Positions 27,733 to 36,759 of a stretch of DNA of 64,000 nucleotides are shown here, piece by piece. The stretch lies in NCBI GenBank assembly GCA_027694045.1, contig JAQEWB010000001.1, forward strand, positions 1,302,001 through 1,366,000, given 5' to 3'. A program made the position numbers and the translations under genes. The stretch comes from Bacillaceae bacterium OF18-1A (GTDB lineage: Bacteria; Bacillota; Bacilli; Bacillales; Bacillaceae_G). Each line of letters opens with the position of its first letter. Position 1 is the stretch's first letter. Under the pieces are notes generated by a model. It saw only the letters and a list, made by a program, of their open reading frames with translations, was not told where the DNA came from and ran no database searches.

Positions 27733-28890
27733 CTATGCATAGGAATGTAAACCCGCAATAATTAAGTTTACTACAATAAAGTTAAACATAATGATTGCAA
27801 AACCGATAACTGCGAGCCACGCTGATTTCTCTCCATGCCATCCTTTAGATAATCGTAAATGTAATACTGCAGCATAAAAGAGCCATGTAATAAGTGCCCA
27901 AACCTCTTTTGGATCCCAACCCCAAAAACGCGTCCAAGCTATCTGAGCCCATATCATTGCAAAAATTAATGCACCTAACGTGAAAACCGGGAATCCAATT
28001 GCAATAGAGCGATATCCGATTTCATCTAACAAATCACTATTCGTATTCTTTACTAGCGGCTGCAGTGCTGCTGATACTCGTTTCCGTAAAACAAGCCTTA
28101 ATACAATATAAAGTAATGTTCCAACTAACACTGACCAAATAACAGTATTTAATTTTTTCGCGTTTACAATCGCTGGAACTTCAACTGCCGGTTCTAATTT
28201 ATTTTCTGTCAGTAACTTTCCTTCATGCGGCCCAACTAAAGCTGGAAGATTATACTTCATTTCCAGTTGCTGTTCATTTTTATCAATCCATTGAAACTTC
28301 GCTTCATATTTCATACTAGAAAATACCGTTGTTACTCCAATAAATCCAACTGTACAAACAAGTGTGAATACTACCGTCTCTAACCAAAACGTACGTTTAC
28401 TTCTCGTTGATTGATCTACATTTTTCAATAAATACATAACGCCTGTAATAAAGCTAATTGCTAAGATCGCTTGTCCTGCAGCTGCAGTCGTCACGTGAAT
28501 ATGTAACCAATTACTTTTTAAAGATGGAATAAGCGGAGATATTTCCCTCGGAAACATGCTTGCATAGGCGATTAATAAAAGTGCAACCGGTAGTGCAAAT
28601 AGTCCAATTATACTTACGCGGTACATAAAATACATTGCAATAAATGCTCCGACAAGCATCATGCCGAAAAACGTACCGAATTCAAAAAAGTTACTAACTG
28701 GCGCATGACCTGATGCAATCCATCTTGTAACAAAATATACTGTTTGCGCAATAAATCCTAAAATTGTAATCATTATTCCTATGTTTGCCCACTTATGACC
28801 TTTTTCTTTAATTGCTCCCCCAAAAAATAGAGTGGCAATTAAATATAAAATAAATGCGGTAAAGAGAAAGTTACTACTTATTTGCACCAT
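27733..28890 (-). CDS. resC: Cytochrome c synthesis protein ResC (CcsA-like)
   Basis: 385 residues, about eight to ten membrane segments. Haem-handling signature [15 protein letters not shown] near residues 320-335 is intact, along with conserved histidines. Forms the System II haem ligation complex with ResB to attach haem to apocytochrome c outside the membrane. Fourteen nt after resB. Confidence 0.95.
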   Translation of the reverse strand: MVQISSNFLFTAFILYLIATLFFGGAIKEKGHKWANIGIMITILGFIAQTVYFVTRWIASGHAPVSNFFEFGTFFGMMLVGAFIAMYFMYRVSIIGLFALPVALLLIAYASMFPREISPLIPSLKSNWLHIHVTTAAAGQAILAISFITGVMYLLKNVDQSTRSKRTFWLETVVFTLVCTVGFIGVTTVFSSMKYEAKFQWIDKNEQQLEMKYNLPALVGPHEGKLLTENKLEPAVEVPAIVNAKKLNTVIWSVLVGTLLYIVLRLVLRKRVSAALQPLVKNTNSDLLDEIGYRSIAIGFPVFTLGALIFAMIWAQIAWTRFWGWDPKEVWALITWLFYAAVLHLRLSKGWHGEKSAWLAVIGFAIIMFNFIVVNLIIAGLHSYA

Positions 28891-28904
28891 ATCGTTTCCC
28901 CACC

Positions 28905-30536
28905 TTAACTAATTTTTTTGTCAATTACTTTATCATTTGGTTGCGGAATTGCTGTACCTTCTAGCACTCTTTCAATATCTTTCTTTAAACCGAACCAATT
29001 TTTATTCGTATGTCCTGCAATCCACCATTCATCATTAACACGTTGTATCCAAATACGACGATGATTCCAATACATACCTTGAATCACACCAACCATAAAT
29101 ATAAATCCTCCAATACCAAGAATCCAAAGCGTTAAATCTTTTCTAACAGTGAGGGCAGTCGCATTTTGCATTTCAACACCTGCAAATGTCATTTTATATT
29201 TATTGTTTCCGTCAGGTTCTATATTTTGCTGAATACCAACAAAACTTACCTCACCATCTGGCGTTTCAGGTGTAAACATTTTAAATACGAATGCAGGATT
29301 GTTTGGTAGTTTCGTTTTTGTATTTGGTCTTCCATTTTCGTCAAAATAAAAATCAGGGAAATAGCTTAATAGTTCTAGCGAATAACCATTTCCTAAATCA
29401 TATTTTTCTGTAGGATTCGCTAAATCTACTTTAATTGGTCCCCACTTTTGATTATTTTCTTTATTTTGCAAGTTGAAGGACATACTTTTAAATTCACTTT
29501 CTTTATAATCCACTTGATAAACAGCAAATTGATCAAATTTCAACGGTTCATTCACTCGAATTTCAGCTTCTTTTACCTTTTCCAATTTCGGTTTTTGTCC
29601 TGCTATATTTTCGCCTACCGCTTTATATAGTACAGCATTTGTTTGGAAATTCTTCGCAATCATTTTATCGCCTACACGGTCAATTGCTTCATCAAAAACT
29701 TCCTTGTCCTTACTTTTATCATACACTTCTTTTATAAACTTCTCGTTTTTTAAGTAGTATTGTCCATTCGTCCCTGGTATTTCTTTCGTCTCGCCATCAC
29801 GTAACCAAAGTGCTTCATCTACGTACATGCTTGGTAAAAATCGCAACATCGCACCGAATAAAAAGATAATAAGGCCGATATGGTTTACATATGGACCCCA
29901 ACGTGAAAAGCGTCCCTTTTCTGCTAAAACGTTCCCGTCTTCCACTTTCACATTATAATTTGTTTTCTTTAAATTCATTTGCACTCTTTCTAAGTCACCC
30001 TCTTGTGGTATACCAGTCCCGTATAACCTCTGTCTCTTTAAAAAACTAGGATGTCTTTTTACACCTTGCTTTTTTAAAGCTTTATACAGTGGAATAACAC
30101 GGTCCAAACTACATATCACTAGTGAAATACCGATAGAAGCAATCAACATCATATACCACCATGAACCGTATAAATTGTTAAAACCTAATTGATAGTATAA
30201 TTGTCCTAAAAATCCATACTCTTGCTTATAATATTCAGCTGGTGCAATCCCTGGGGTTATGTACATTTCTTGCGGGAAAATAGTTCCTATCGCCGATGCA
30301 GCTAACGTGATTACGATGAGCCACACACCTACTTTTACAGAAGAGAAGAAGCTCCAGACTTTATCTACTATTGTTTTTGTATGTGTCAATGATCTCCGGG
30401 CGCTTCCTTCATATCTCATATCTAGTAATTTCACATTTTCATTGCTTTCAAACGGTTTCCCGCAAGCTTCACAAAATACAGTTCCTATCGGATTCACATG
30501 TCCACATTCACACTTAATTTCTTTCAATACTCTCAC
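28905..30536 (-). CDS. resB: Cytochrome c synthesis protein ResB with N-terminal zinc ribbon
   Basis: 543 residues. Residues 8-27 form a C-x-C-G-H...C-x2-C-G ribbon not found in all ResB proteins; then membrane segments near 66-86, 130-148, 218-236, a large outside domain and a last segment near 470-490. Partner of ResC. The GTG start at 30536 has GAGG close to it; an alternative TTG at 30527 would remove only three residues. A stem-loop sits between resA and resB. Confidence 0.93.
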   Translation of the reverse strand: MRVLKEIKCECGHVNPIGTVFCEACGKPFESNENVKLLDMRYEGSARRSLTHTKTIVDKVWSFFSSVKVGVWLIVITLAASAIGTIFPQEMYITPGIAPAEYYKQEYGFLGQLYYQLGFNNLYGSWWYMMLIASIGISLVICSLDRVIPLYKALKKQGVKRHPSFLKRQRLYGTGIPQEGDLERVQMNLKKTNYNVKVEDGNVLAEKGRFSRWGPYVNHIGLIIFLFGAMLRFLPSMYVDEALWLRDGETKEIPGTNGQYYLKNEKFIKEVYDKSKDKEVFDEAIDRVGDKMIAKNFQTNAVLYKAVGENIAGQKPKLEKVKEAEIRVNEPLKFDQFAVYQVDYKESEFKSMSFNLQNKENNQKWGPIKVDLANPTEKYDLGNGYSLELLSYFPDFYFDENGRPNTKTKLPNNPAFVFKMFTPETPDGEVSFVGIQQNIEPDGNNKYKMTFAGVEMQNATALTVRKDLTLWILGIGGFIFMVGVIQGMYWNHRRIWIQRVNDEWWIAGHTNKNWFGLKKDIERVLEGTAIPQPNDKVIDKKIS

Positions 30537-30607
30537 CGCCTCGTAACTATATGTACTATTGTATATTCCAACCTGGAGTTACCGCAATACTCAGAATTTT
30601 CGAACCG

Positions 30608-30630
30608 GAGGTGTTATACGCAAACACCTC
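30608..30630 (-). other. Stem-loop between resA and resB
   Basis: GAGGTGTT/AACACCTC (30608-30615, 30623-30630) with a 7-nt loop and no U tract; probably an mRNA processing or stability element rather than a terminator. Confidence 0.45.
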
Positions 30631-30650
30631 TTATGTAAAGGCTTTCTTTA

Positions 30651-31172
30651 TTATGGAGTAATTTTCTTTAAATAGCCTTCTAATTGTTCTTTCGTTTGTT
30701 CACCTATAATTTGCTCCACTACTTTTCCATCTTTATCAATTAAAAAGCTCGTTGGTAGTGGTCCTACTCCATATGCTCCTATAATTTTTTGACCTTTATC
30801 AATTGCAACCGGGAATTTCAAACCATATTGATTCACAAAGTTCTTTACTGCAATATCCGTTTCATCTGCATCTAACGCAATAATTTCGACGCCTTTTTCT
30901 TTATACTTTGGATATAATTCATTCATATAAGGCATTTCTTTTTCACAAGGCTTACACCAAGTTCCCCAAAAATTTAAAAATACCCCTTTTCCCTTCAAGT
31001 CGTTTAGTTCAATTTTCTTTCCTTCTAAATCTGTCACAACAAAGTTAGGTGCTTCTTTTCCGATTTGCATTTTTTCTTTATCAGCAAAAAATCCTTGATA
31101 AAGTGTAAATCCTACAGCACCGATTAAAATGAGCAGAATGATAACGCGAAATAACAAGCGGTTTTTTTTCAT
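30651..31172 (-). CDS. resA: Thiol-disulfide oxidoreductase ResA
   Basis: 173 residues. Membrane anchor at 7-27, then a thioredoxin fold with W-C-K-P-C active site near 74-78 and the family-typical E-M-P following it. Keeps the haem-binding cysteines of apocytochrome c reduced outside the cell. Start ATG 31172, seven nt after GAGGAGAGG; upstream in-frame codons lack a site. First gene of resABC. Confidence 0.95.
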   Translation of the reverse strand: MKKNRLLFRVIILLILIGAVGFTLYQGFFADKEKMQIGKEAPNFVVTDLEGKKIELNDLKGKGVFLNFWGTWCKPCEKEMPYMNELYPKYKEKGVEIIALDADETDIAVKNFVNQYGLKFPVAIDKGQKIIGAYGVGPLPTSFLIDKDGKVVEQIIGEQTKEQLEGYLKKITP

Positions 31173-31277
31173 ATTGCCTCTCCTCTCCTCGATAAATGTC
31201 TGTATTCTCTTCTGCAAATGTTGTATTGAATAAATCACCAGCAGAGCACTCCACTGGTGAAAATTTAACTCTATAAC

Positions 31278-32006
31278 TTATCTTGGTTTTGTTGAAGCAA
31301 GTGCACGTAATTGCTTTACCTCATGTGGTGTCAATTCTCTTGCATCACCAGGTCGCAGGCTACCCACTTCTAAAAAGGCATAACGTTCACGTTTTAATTT
31401 CACAACTTTACAGTCTAACGCTTCAAACATACGACGTACTTGACGGTTACGTCCTTCATGAATCGTTAATTGTACAATTGCGACCTCTTTACGCTTGTCC
31501 CAAGAAATAATTTTCACATTTGCTGGTGCTGTCTTTCCGTCTTCTAATGTCACACCTCGTTCTAACATGCGAATTTTCTCACCTGTTAATGGTCCTTTAA
31601 TTTTTGCAACGTATGTTTTTTCAACTTTATATCTCGGATGCATTAATACATTCGCAAAGTCCCCATCATTTGTCATCAATAATACGCCTGACGTATCATA
31701 ATCTAAGCGTCCAATTGGGAATAAACGTTGTGTAATTTCCGGGAAAAAGTCTGTTACAACATTTCTTCCTTTATCATCTGATACACTTGAAATTACACCC
31801 GTTGGTTTATATAGTAAGAAATAAACAGGCTCTTCTTTTTCAAGAGGAATATTATTTACTTCTACTTTATCTTGAGGAGTTACCTTTGTACCTAATTCAG
31901 TAACAACCTTTCCATTCACTTTCACTTTTCCTTGCTGAATTAATTCCTCAGCCTTTCTTCTCGATGCAATACCTGCTTGCGCAATCACTTTTTGTAATCG
32001 TTCCAT
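31278..32006 (-). CDS. rluB: 23S rRNA pseudouridine(2605) synthase RluB
   Basis: 242 residues: S4 RNA-binding domain (2-60) followed by the RsuA/RluB catalytic domain with G-R-L-D-Y-D-T-S-G (catalytic Asp near 104) and N-R-Q-V-R-R-M. Modifies helix 89 region of 23S rRNA. It occupies the ypuL place between spmB and resA. AGGTG site before ATG. An IR near 31238-31260 separates it from resA. Confidence 0.95.
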   Translation of the reverse strand: MERLQKVIAQAGIASRRKAEELIQQGKVKVNGKVVTELGTKVTPQDKVEVNNIPLEKEEPVYFLLYKPTGVISSVSDDKGRNVVTDFFPEITQRLFPIGRLDYDTSGVLLMTNDGDFANVLMHPRYKVEKTYVAKIKGPLTGEKIRMLERGVTLEDGKTAPANVKIISWDKRKEVAIVQLTIHEGRNRQVRRMFEALDCKVVKLKRERYAFLEVGSLRPGDARELTPHEVKQLRALASTKPR

Positions 32007-32222
32007 TTCTTTTTTTCACCTCAAATTTATCTTACCTTACATTAGAAAGACTTGGCAACCGCTTAAGCTTTATGCCATTTCCCTCGTCTACCTTTAACAA
32101 CATAGCGATGATAATAAACGTATAAAGGTCATATCGCCTTTTTATCCTTTATTATTGTTTACCCTTTTTCATATTGCTTACGATAAAAGTTCATCATTTT
32201 GTCAAAAACACTACATAAAAAA

Positions 32223-32252
32223 ACCACTATTAAGCTACACCTTAATAGTGGT
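32223..32252 (-). terminator. Terminator of dacB-spmA-spmB
   Basis: Perfect 12-bp stem ACCACTATTAAG/CTTAATAGTGGT (32223-32234, 32241-32252), followed on the minus strand by TTTTTTTA. Confidence 0.88.
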
Positions 32253-32295
32253 CGTATACGTATTATAAGCGAAATACCATAAAAAATGAATAGCC

Positions 32296-32826
32296 TTACT
32301 GAAACAATAAAGAAACGAACACAATTGAGCAAATAATCCCAATTAAATCTGCAAAAAGTCCTACTTTTAATGCGTCTCCCATTTTTCTAATTCCAACAGC
32401 TCCGAAGTAAACAGTTAAAATATAAAAAGTCGTATCTGTACTCCCTTGCATCGTAGAAGCTAGTCTCCCAATAAACGAGTCTGGCCCATATGTGGCAATT
32501 AAATCTGTCGTAATACTTAAACCAGCAGATCCTGAAATCGGGCGTATAAGTGCTAGCGGAACAATTTCTGCTGGAACATGAATCAGATCTAGCATTGGCT
32601 TCATGACCGATATCATTGCATCTAGCGCACCTGAAGCTCGAAATATAGAAATAGATACAAGCATTCCCACCATAAATGGTAAAATGGAAATCGCAATTTG
32701 AATCCCTTCTTTTCCTCCCTCAACGAACGATTCATACGTCGGCACTTTCTTTATCGTGCCATATAAAAGGATAAAACCAATTACACAAGGAATTACCCAT
32801 AATGAAATCGTATTGACAATACTCAT
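32296..32826 (-). CDS. spmB: Spore maturation protein SpmB
   Basis: 176 residues, about five membrane segments with the nucleoside-recognition (Gate) fold, including G-A-V-G-I-R near 147. SpmA and SpmB are needed for full core dehydration of the spore. Start overlaps the spmA stop (ATGA). Third gene of the dacB operon. Confidence 0.95.
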   Translation of the reverse strand: MSIVNTISLWVIPCVIGFILLYGTIKKVPTYESFVEGGKEGIQIAISILPFMVGMLVSISIFRASGALDAMISVMKPMLDLIHVPAEIVPLALIRPISGSAGLSITTDLIATYGPDSFIGRLASTMQGSTDTTFYILTVYFGAVGIRKMGDALKVGLFADLIGIICSIVFVSLLFQ

Positions 32827-33419
32827 TTTTTCCGCCCCTTTCTACTCCTTCTTCGGTAAAAATAGCGGTCAATCCAAATTGCTCCAATCATAGAGAGTAC
32901 CTGTGCAATAAATGTCACTCCAACAATCTCGGTAGGATTCGCTGATTCATATGTCATTCGAATCGAAATGACGGTAGTAGGAATTAAAGTAATAGCTGAT
33001 GTATTTAAGGCTAGAAACGTCACCATAGAACGACTTGCCGAATCTTTCCCTCCATTTAACTCTTTTAGTTGTTCCATCGCTTTAATGCCAAGGGGGGTTG
33101 CTGCATTCCCTAATCCAAAAAAGTTCGCCATCATATTTGATAAAATAAACCCCATTGACGGATGATCTTTCGGTATTTCTGGAAACAACCTTTTCACTAT
33201 CGGCATAAAAAGTGTAACTAACTTCTTTAACAATCCTGCTTCTTCTGCAATTTTCATTAAACCGAGCCAAAATACTAAAACGCTAATGAGTCCTATACAA
33301 ATCGTTACCGCGTCTTTTGATCCTTCAAATACAGCTTTAGTTACTTCTTCCATCGTTCCATTGATCATGGCATACACAATCCCTATGACCGCCATCGCTG
33401 CCCAGACGAGATTAACCAT
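32823..33419 (-). CDS. spmA: Spore maturation protein SpmA
   Basis: 198 residues. Starts MVNLVWAAM, like the Bacillus subtilis MVN-start protein, at ATG 33419, overlapping the end of dacB by eight bases. Nucleoside-recognition/Gate membrane fold with F-G-L-G-N-A-A-T-P-L-G. Acts with SpmB in spore core dehydration. Confidence 0.94.
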   Translation of the reverse strand: MVNLVWAAMAVIGIVYAMINGTMEEVTKAVFEGSKDAVTICIGLISVLVFWLGLMKIAEEAGLLKKLVTLFMPIVKRLFPEIPKDHPSMGFILSNMMANFFGLGNAATPLGIKAMEQLKELNGGKDSASRSMVTFLALNTSAITLIPTTVISIRMTYESANPTEIVGVTFIAQVLSMIGAIWIDRYFYRRRSRKGRKK

Positions 33420-34536
33420 CGTTCCCAACACCTATCATATGCGAAAAAATTTCCTTCACATTATTCCAATACATTCCCGTTGTAGCTACTAACTTTCGTT
33501 TACTATAAAATAAATTCCGTTCTCCAACCTTCTCATTACCAACGTATACGTCGGTCTTTCCAACCTTTACGCCCTCCGTAAGTTTTACACTTTTATCGAG
33601 TTCAACTTTTAATACTACGCTCTTTCTTTCTTCTTCAGTTAAAGGTACCGAAAAACTATTTTTCGTATAAACATGATTGACGTATTTCTTTTCATTTATT
33701 TCAGCAAGCGCTCCTTGTCCTAAAACTTTTGTTTGCTTGAAACGTTCAAAACCTTTATCAAATAAATTCATATGATCGTCCCAATCACTAGATGCACTCA
33801 AAGTTACAACAATTAAATCTAACCCATCTTTTGAAGCCGTTGTGACAAGCGTCCGGCCTGCTTTCTTTGTAAAACCTGTTTTTCCTCCTGTTGCAAATTC
33901 ATAATAAGAAGTCACAAGCTTATGTTTATTTTTCCACGGATAATCCCATGAATCTGATTTATACGTTTTTGTTCCAAAAATTTTCTTGAAGGTCTCGTTC
34001 CCCATTGCATATTTCGTTAAAAGTGCCATATCATAAGCCGACGAGTAATGTGATCCATCTCCATCCAAACCATGCGGATTTGAAAAGTGGGTATCTTTCA
34101 TTCCAATTTCTTTTGCTTTTTCGTTCATTAAATATACGAAACCATCTATACTTCCACCCACGTTTTCAGCAATTACTTGCGCTGCATCATTACCAGACCT
34201 AAGCATGAGTCCGTATACTAAATCCTCTAACTTCACTTTTTGTCCAGGCTTTAAATAAATTGCCGACCCTTCCACTCTCACCGCTTCATTACTAACTGAT
34301 ACCATTTCTTTCATTTTTCCTGATTCAGCAGCTAACAAGGCTGTCATAATTTTTGTTATACTGGCAATTTTTTGTGGCTCATGCTCTGCTTTTCCATATA
34401 ATACACGACCAGACTGTTGCTCCATTAATACAGCATTTCGAGCACTGACATTACCGTTCATCTTTGCATATGTAGGAATCGGCATAATGCTTGCATACAT
34501 AATAAGAAGAGTAATGATTACACAAATTCGTCTCAT
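33412..34536 (-). CDS. dacB: Sporulation D-alanyl-D-alanine carboxypeptidase DacB (PBP5*)
   Basis: 374 residues with a signal sequence (1-25). Penicillin-binding motifs: S-I-T-K (S-x-x-K) near 57, S-G-N near 118, K-T-G near 217. Trims stem peptides to limit cross-linking of spore cortex. Start ATG 34536 follows GGGGGG. First gene of dacB-spmA-spmB, preceded by a sigma-E type promoter. Confidence 0.95.
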   Translation of the reverse strand: MRRICVIITLLIMYASIMPIPTYAKMNGNVSARNAVLMEQQSGRVLYGKAEHEPQKIASITKIMTALLAAESGKMKEMVSVSNEAVRVEGSAIYLKPGQKVKLEDLVYGLMLRSGNDAAQVIAENVGGSIDGFVYLMNEKAKEIGMKDTHFSNPHGLDGDGSHYSSAYDMALLTKYAMGNETFKKIFGTKTYKSDSWDYPWKNKHKLVTSYYEFATGGKTGFTKKAGRTLVTTASKDGLDLIVVTLSASSDWDDHMNLFDKGFERFKQTKVLGQGALAEINEKKYVNHVYTKNSFSVPLTEEERKSVVLKVELDKSVKLTEGVKVGKTDVYVGNEKVGERNLFYSKRKLVATTGMYWNNVKEIFSHMIGVGNDG

Positions 34537-34571
34537 ATTTCCCCCCACGTCCTTTTGGCACTTTTTGTACA

Positions 34572-34600
34572 AGTGTATGCTTGGCCTTTTAAATTATGAA
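34572..34600 (-). promoter_or_regulatory. Sigma-E type promoter of dacB
   Basis: Minus strand TTCATAAT (34600-34593), 13-nt spacer, CATACACT (34579-34572). The -10 matches the sigma-E pattern CATACAMT; the known dacB operon is sigma-E dependent. Confidence 0.6.
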
Positions 34601-34629
34601 CGAAATCTCCCTACTACCGCTAATAAAAA

Positions 34630-34650
34630 AGACGCAGAAAATATGCGTCT
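34630..34650 (-). terminator. Terminator of the superoxide dismutase gene
   Basis: Seven-bp stem AGACGCA/TGCGTCT (34630-34636, 34644-34650) followed on the minus strand by TTTTTATT; touches the stop codon. Confidence 0.8.
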
Positions 34651-35563
34651 AATACGGTGTCCATTCAATTTGTTTCGCACTTTCAAATCTTTTTTCTACA
34701 TCAGGCCAATTTACAACATTCCACCAGTTTTTAATATATTCATCTTTTCGATTTTGGTATTGTAAATAATACGCATGTTCCCACACGTCTAACACAAGGA
34801 GTGGTATCGTATCCCATTGTGTAAATAATTGATGAAGTGTACTCTGCAAAATTTCTAATCTTCCAGATCGTGGTACCCAAACGAGGATTGCCCATCCTGA
34901 TCCTTCTACTTTAGAAGCCGCTTCTGTAAAATGTTTTTGAAAACGTAAAAAACTCCCAAAATCTTGTTCAATTTGTTGTGAAAAAGCCCCTCTTGGACTT
35001 CCACCACCATTTTTTTTCATGTTATTCCAAAATATCGTGTGTAAATAATGACCTGATCCATGAAAAGCAGCTTCTCGTTCCCAATGCTTAATTAAATCAA
35101 ATTGATTTGTTTTTCTCGCTTCTTCCATCATCTTCTCCGCTTTATTTAGCCCTTCCACGTAACTACGATGATGTTTATCATGGTGTAACATCATAATCTC
35201 TCTAGAAATATACGGTTCTAACGCATTATACGGATAAGGTAATGGTGGAAGTGTATGCCCTCCAATTGGAACAGCTCGTTCACTATCCCCTCTTTCATAC
35301 AGTTCATACTCCTCTTCTTCCTGCATAAATACTTCTTGCAAATGATGCTGAATATGTTCTACATCATCACTTATTTCATACATAAACTCTGCATCTGTAT
35401 CATACTCATGCTCTTTCATACGTTCTAATAACGTTTGAATTTTATAAGCAAGCATATGGACATCATACACTTCCATTGCACGGCTATCTAATACGTGAAG
35501 AACACTTTCACACCAACTTTCTACTTCATGAAAGTAATCTGTAAATACACCTTGCTGGTTCAT
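34649..35563 (-). CDS. Fe/Mn superoxide dismutase with N-terminal extension
   Basis: 304 residues, about 100 longer than a plain Fe/Mn SOD. The first 95 residues are acidic and helical. The SOD domain follows with all four metal ligands: H in L-H-H-D-K-H-H, H in H-G-S-G-H-Y-L-H, then D and H in D-V-W-E-H-A-Y-Y. Resembles the SodF type of Bacillus subtilis. Start ATG 35563 after AAGGAGGTG. Single gene opposite no other. Role of the extension unknown. Confidence 0.85.
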   Translation of the reverse strand: MNQQGVFTDYFHEVESWCESVLHVLDSRAMEVYDVHMLAYKIQTLLERMKEHEYDTDAEFMYEISDDVEHIQHHLQEVFMQEEEEYELYERGDSERAVPIGGHTLPPLPYPYNALEPYISREIMMLHHDKHHRSYVEGLNKAEKMMEEARKTNQFDLIKHWEREAAFHGSGHYLHTIFWNNMKKNGGGSPRGAFSQQIEQDFGSFLRFQKHFTEAASKVEGSGWAILVWVPRSGRLEILQSTLHQLFTQWDTIPLLVLDVWEHAYYLQYQNRKDEYIKNWWNVVNWPDVEKRFESAKQIEWTPY

Positions 35564-35632
35564 GTTACACCTCCTTAATGCTATCCACTTAACTATATTC
35601 AATGAAAATCCCTTATATAACTGTACAAAAAG

Positions 35633-35662
35633 AAAAGAAGCTAAGTCCTCTTAGCTTCTTTT
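35633..35662 (-). terminator. Terminator of ypuI-like gene
   Basis: Thirteen-bp stem (35633-35645, 35650-35662), TCCT loop, then TTCTTTTTG on the minus strand. Confidence 0.82.
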
Positions 35663-35668
35663 TCTCAA

Positions 35669-36160
35669 TTAGTATTTGTGCAACATTTTTGTTTGATAAT
35701 CTGTCTCATAATATTCTAGCTCTTCACGCATCAATTGAAATTTACCTTCTAAATTCTTCATCACTTGCTCTATAGATACAGGAGGAATTTGTTGAAAAAC
35801 GATAGAATTTTTTCCTGTATACGCAGATCTACTATTTTCATACCAATGATCGCTTTTCGGTGAAAAGAACTCTGCAATTACTTGATGATAAATCTTGTAT
35901 AAAATTTTTTCAGCAGCTGTTTTCCGAAATGGCTGGCTATTCAACAAAACAAAACATGCATCATGTCCTTCTTCACAAAAAACAAGCAGACGTCTCATGG
36001 TTGCTAATAACCCTTTATAATATTGTTCGTTCCCTGTAGGTGTCTCTTCTAATAAAGAAGGAAGCGTATGATAATTCACATAATCGGTTATCAAATGAAT
36101 AACATCCTCTAGAAATATAGAAACTTGTTCTGTTTGGTTTTCAACCATCAAATTAGACAT
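35669..36160 (-). CDS. ypuI: YpuI-like DUF3907 protein
   Basis: 163 residues, soluble and helical, no catalytic motif visible. Matches the YpuI/DUF3907 family by sequence character and by location next to the dacB operon. ATG 36160 follows AAGGAGAG; an upstream ATG at 36181 overlaps the site. Function unknown. Confidence 0.7.
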   Translation of the reverse strand: MSNLMVENQTEQVSIFLEDVIHLITDYVNYHTLPSLLEETPTGNEQYYKGLLATMRRLLVFCEEGHDACFVLLNSQPFRKTAAEKILYKIYHQVIAEFFSPKSDHWYENSRSAYTGKNSIVFQQIPPVSIEQVMKNLEGKFQLMREELEYYETDYQTKMLHKY

Positions 36161-36182
36161 GTCTTCTCTCTCCTTTGCCATT

Positions 36183-36572
36183 TCAAACTATTTCTACTCT
36201 TTTATCTTTATGTAATTCAGCCAATATTTCTTGTACTTTCACCATTGTTTCCTCATCAAAATATCGCTGGAATTCTTCTATATTATTTACATACAATCGT
36301 TTTTGCGTAAGAAGCTCCTTATCTTTCACTAAACAACATATCGCTACAATATCCCGCAAATATATGTCTTGTTCTTCTACTTTATACACTGGATTTCCTT
36401 TAAAATTAGTAATTTCTTGCACAATTTCTTCAAAATATCGAACGTATAAAACTGAAAAAGTTTTCTCTTTATCATTTAATATATATGTCACTTCAGATCT
36501 GTTAAAAAAATCTTCTGATGTATTAGGTTTTGCTTTCTCTAACTCATACCCCGCATAACCTATTATAATCAT
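36183..36572 (-). CDS. Hypothetical protein
   Basis: 129 residues, mixed alpha/beta, no signal or membrane segment. AGGGG lies six nt before the ATG at 36572. It ends 22 nt before the ypuI-like gene on the same strand and is probably cotranscribed. I do not recognise the family; the first part (M-I-I-I-G-Y-A-G-Y-E) is only a beta strand-like start. Confidence 0.6.
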   Translation of the reverse strand: MIIIGYAGYELEKAKPNTSEDFFNRSEVTYILNDKEKTFSVLYVRYFEEIVQEITNFKGNPVYKVEEQDIYLRDIVAICCLVKDKELLTQKRLYVNNIEEFQRYFDEETMVKVQEILAELHKDKRVEIV

Positions 36573-36759
36573 CCATTTCCCCTCTCTTCCTTCTTTCATT
36601 TCATTCTAACTTAATTTTCTAACAAACGAAATATTCTTTTAAATATACCTATATAAAAAATAGCTTCCCTATATACAGGAATTTACCTTTTTATTTTTCT
36701 TGAAGTTTGTCATAATAATATTATTGTCTCAGTTTTCTTACACAAGGAGAGTTGTATTT

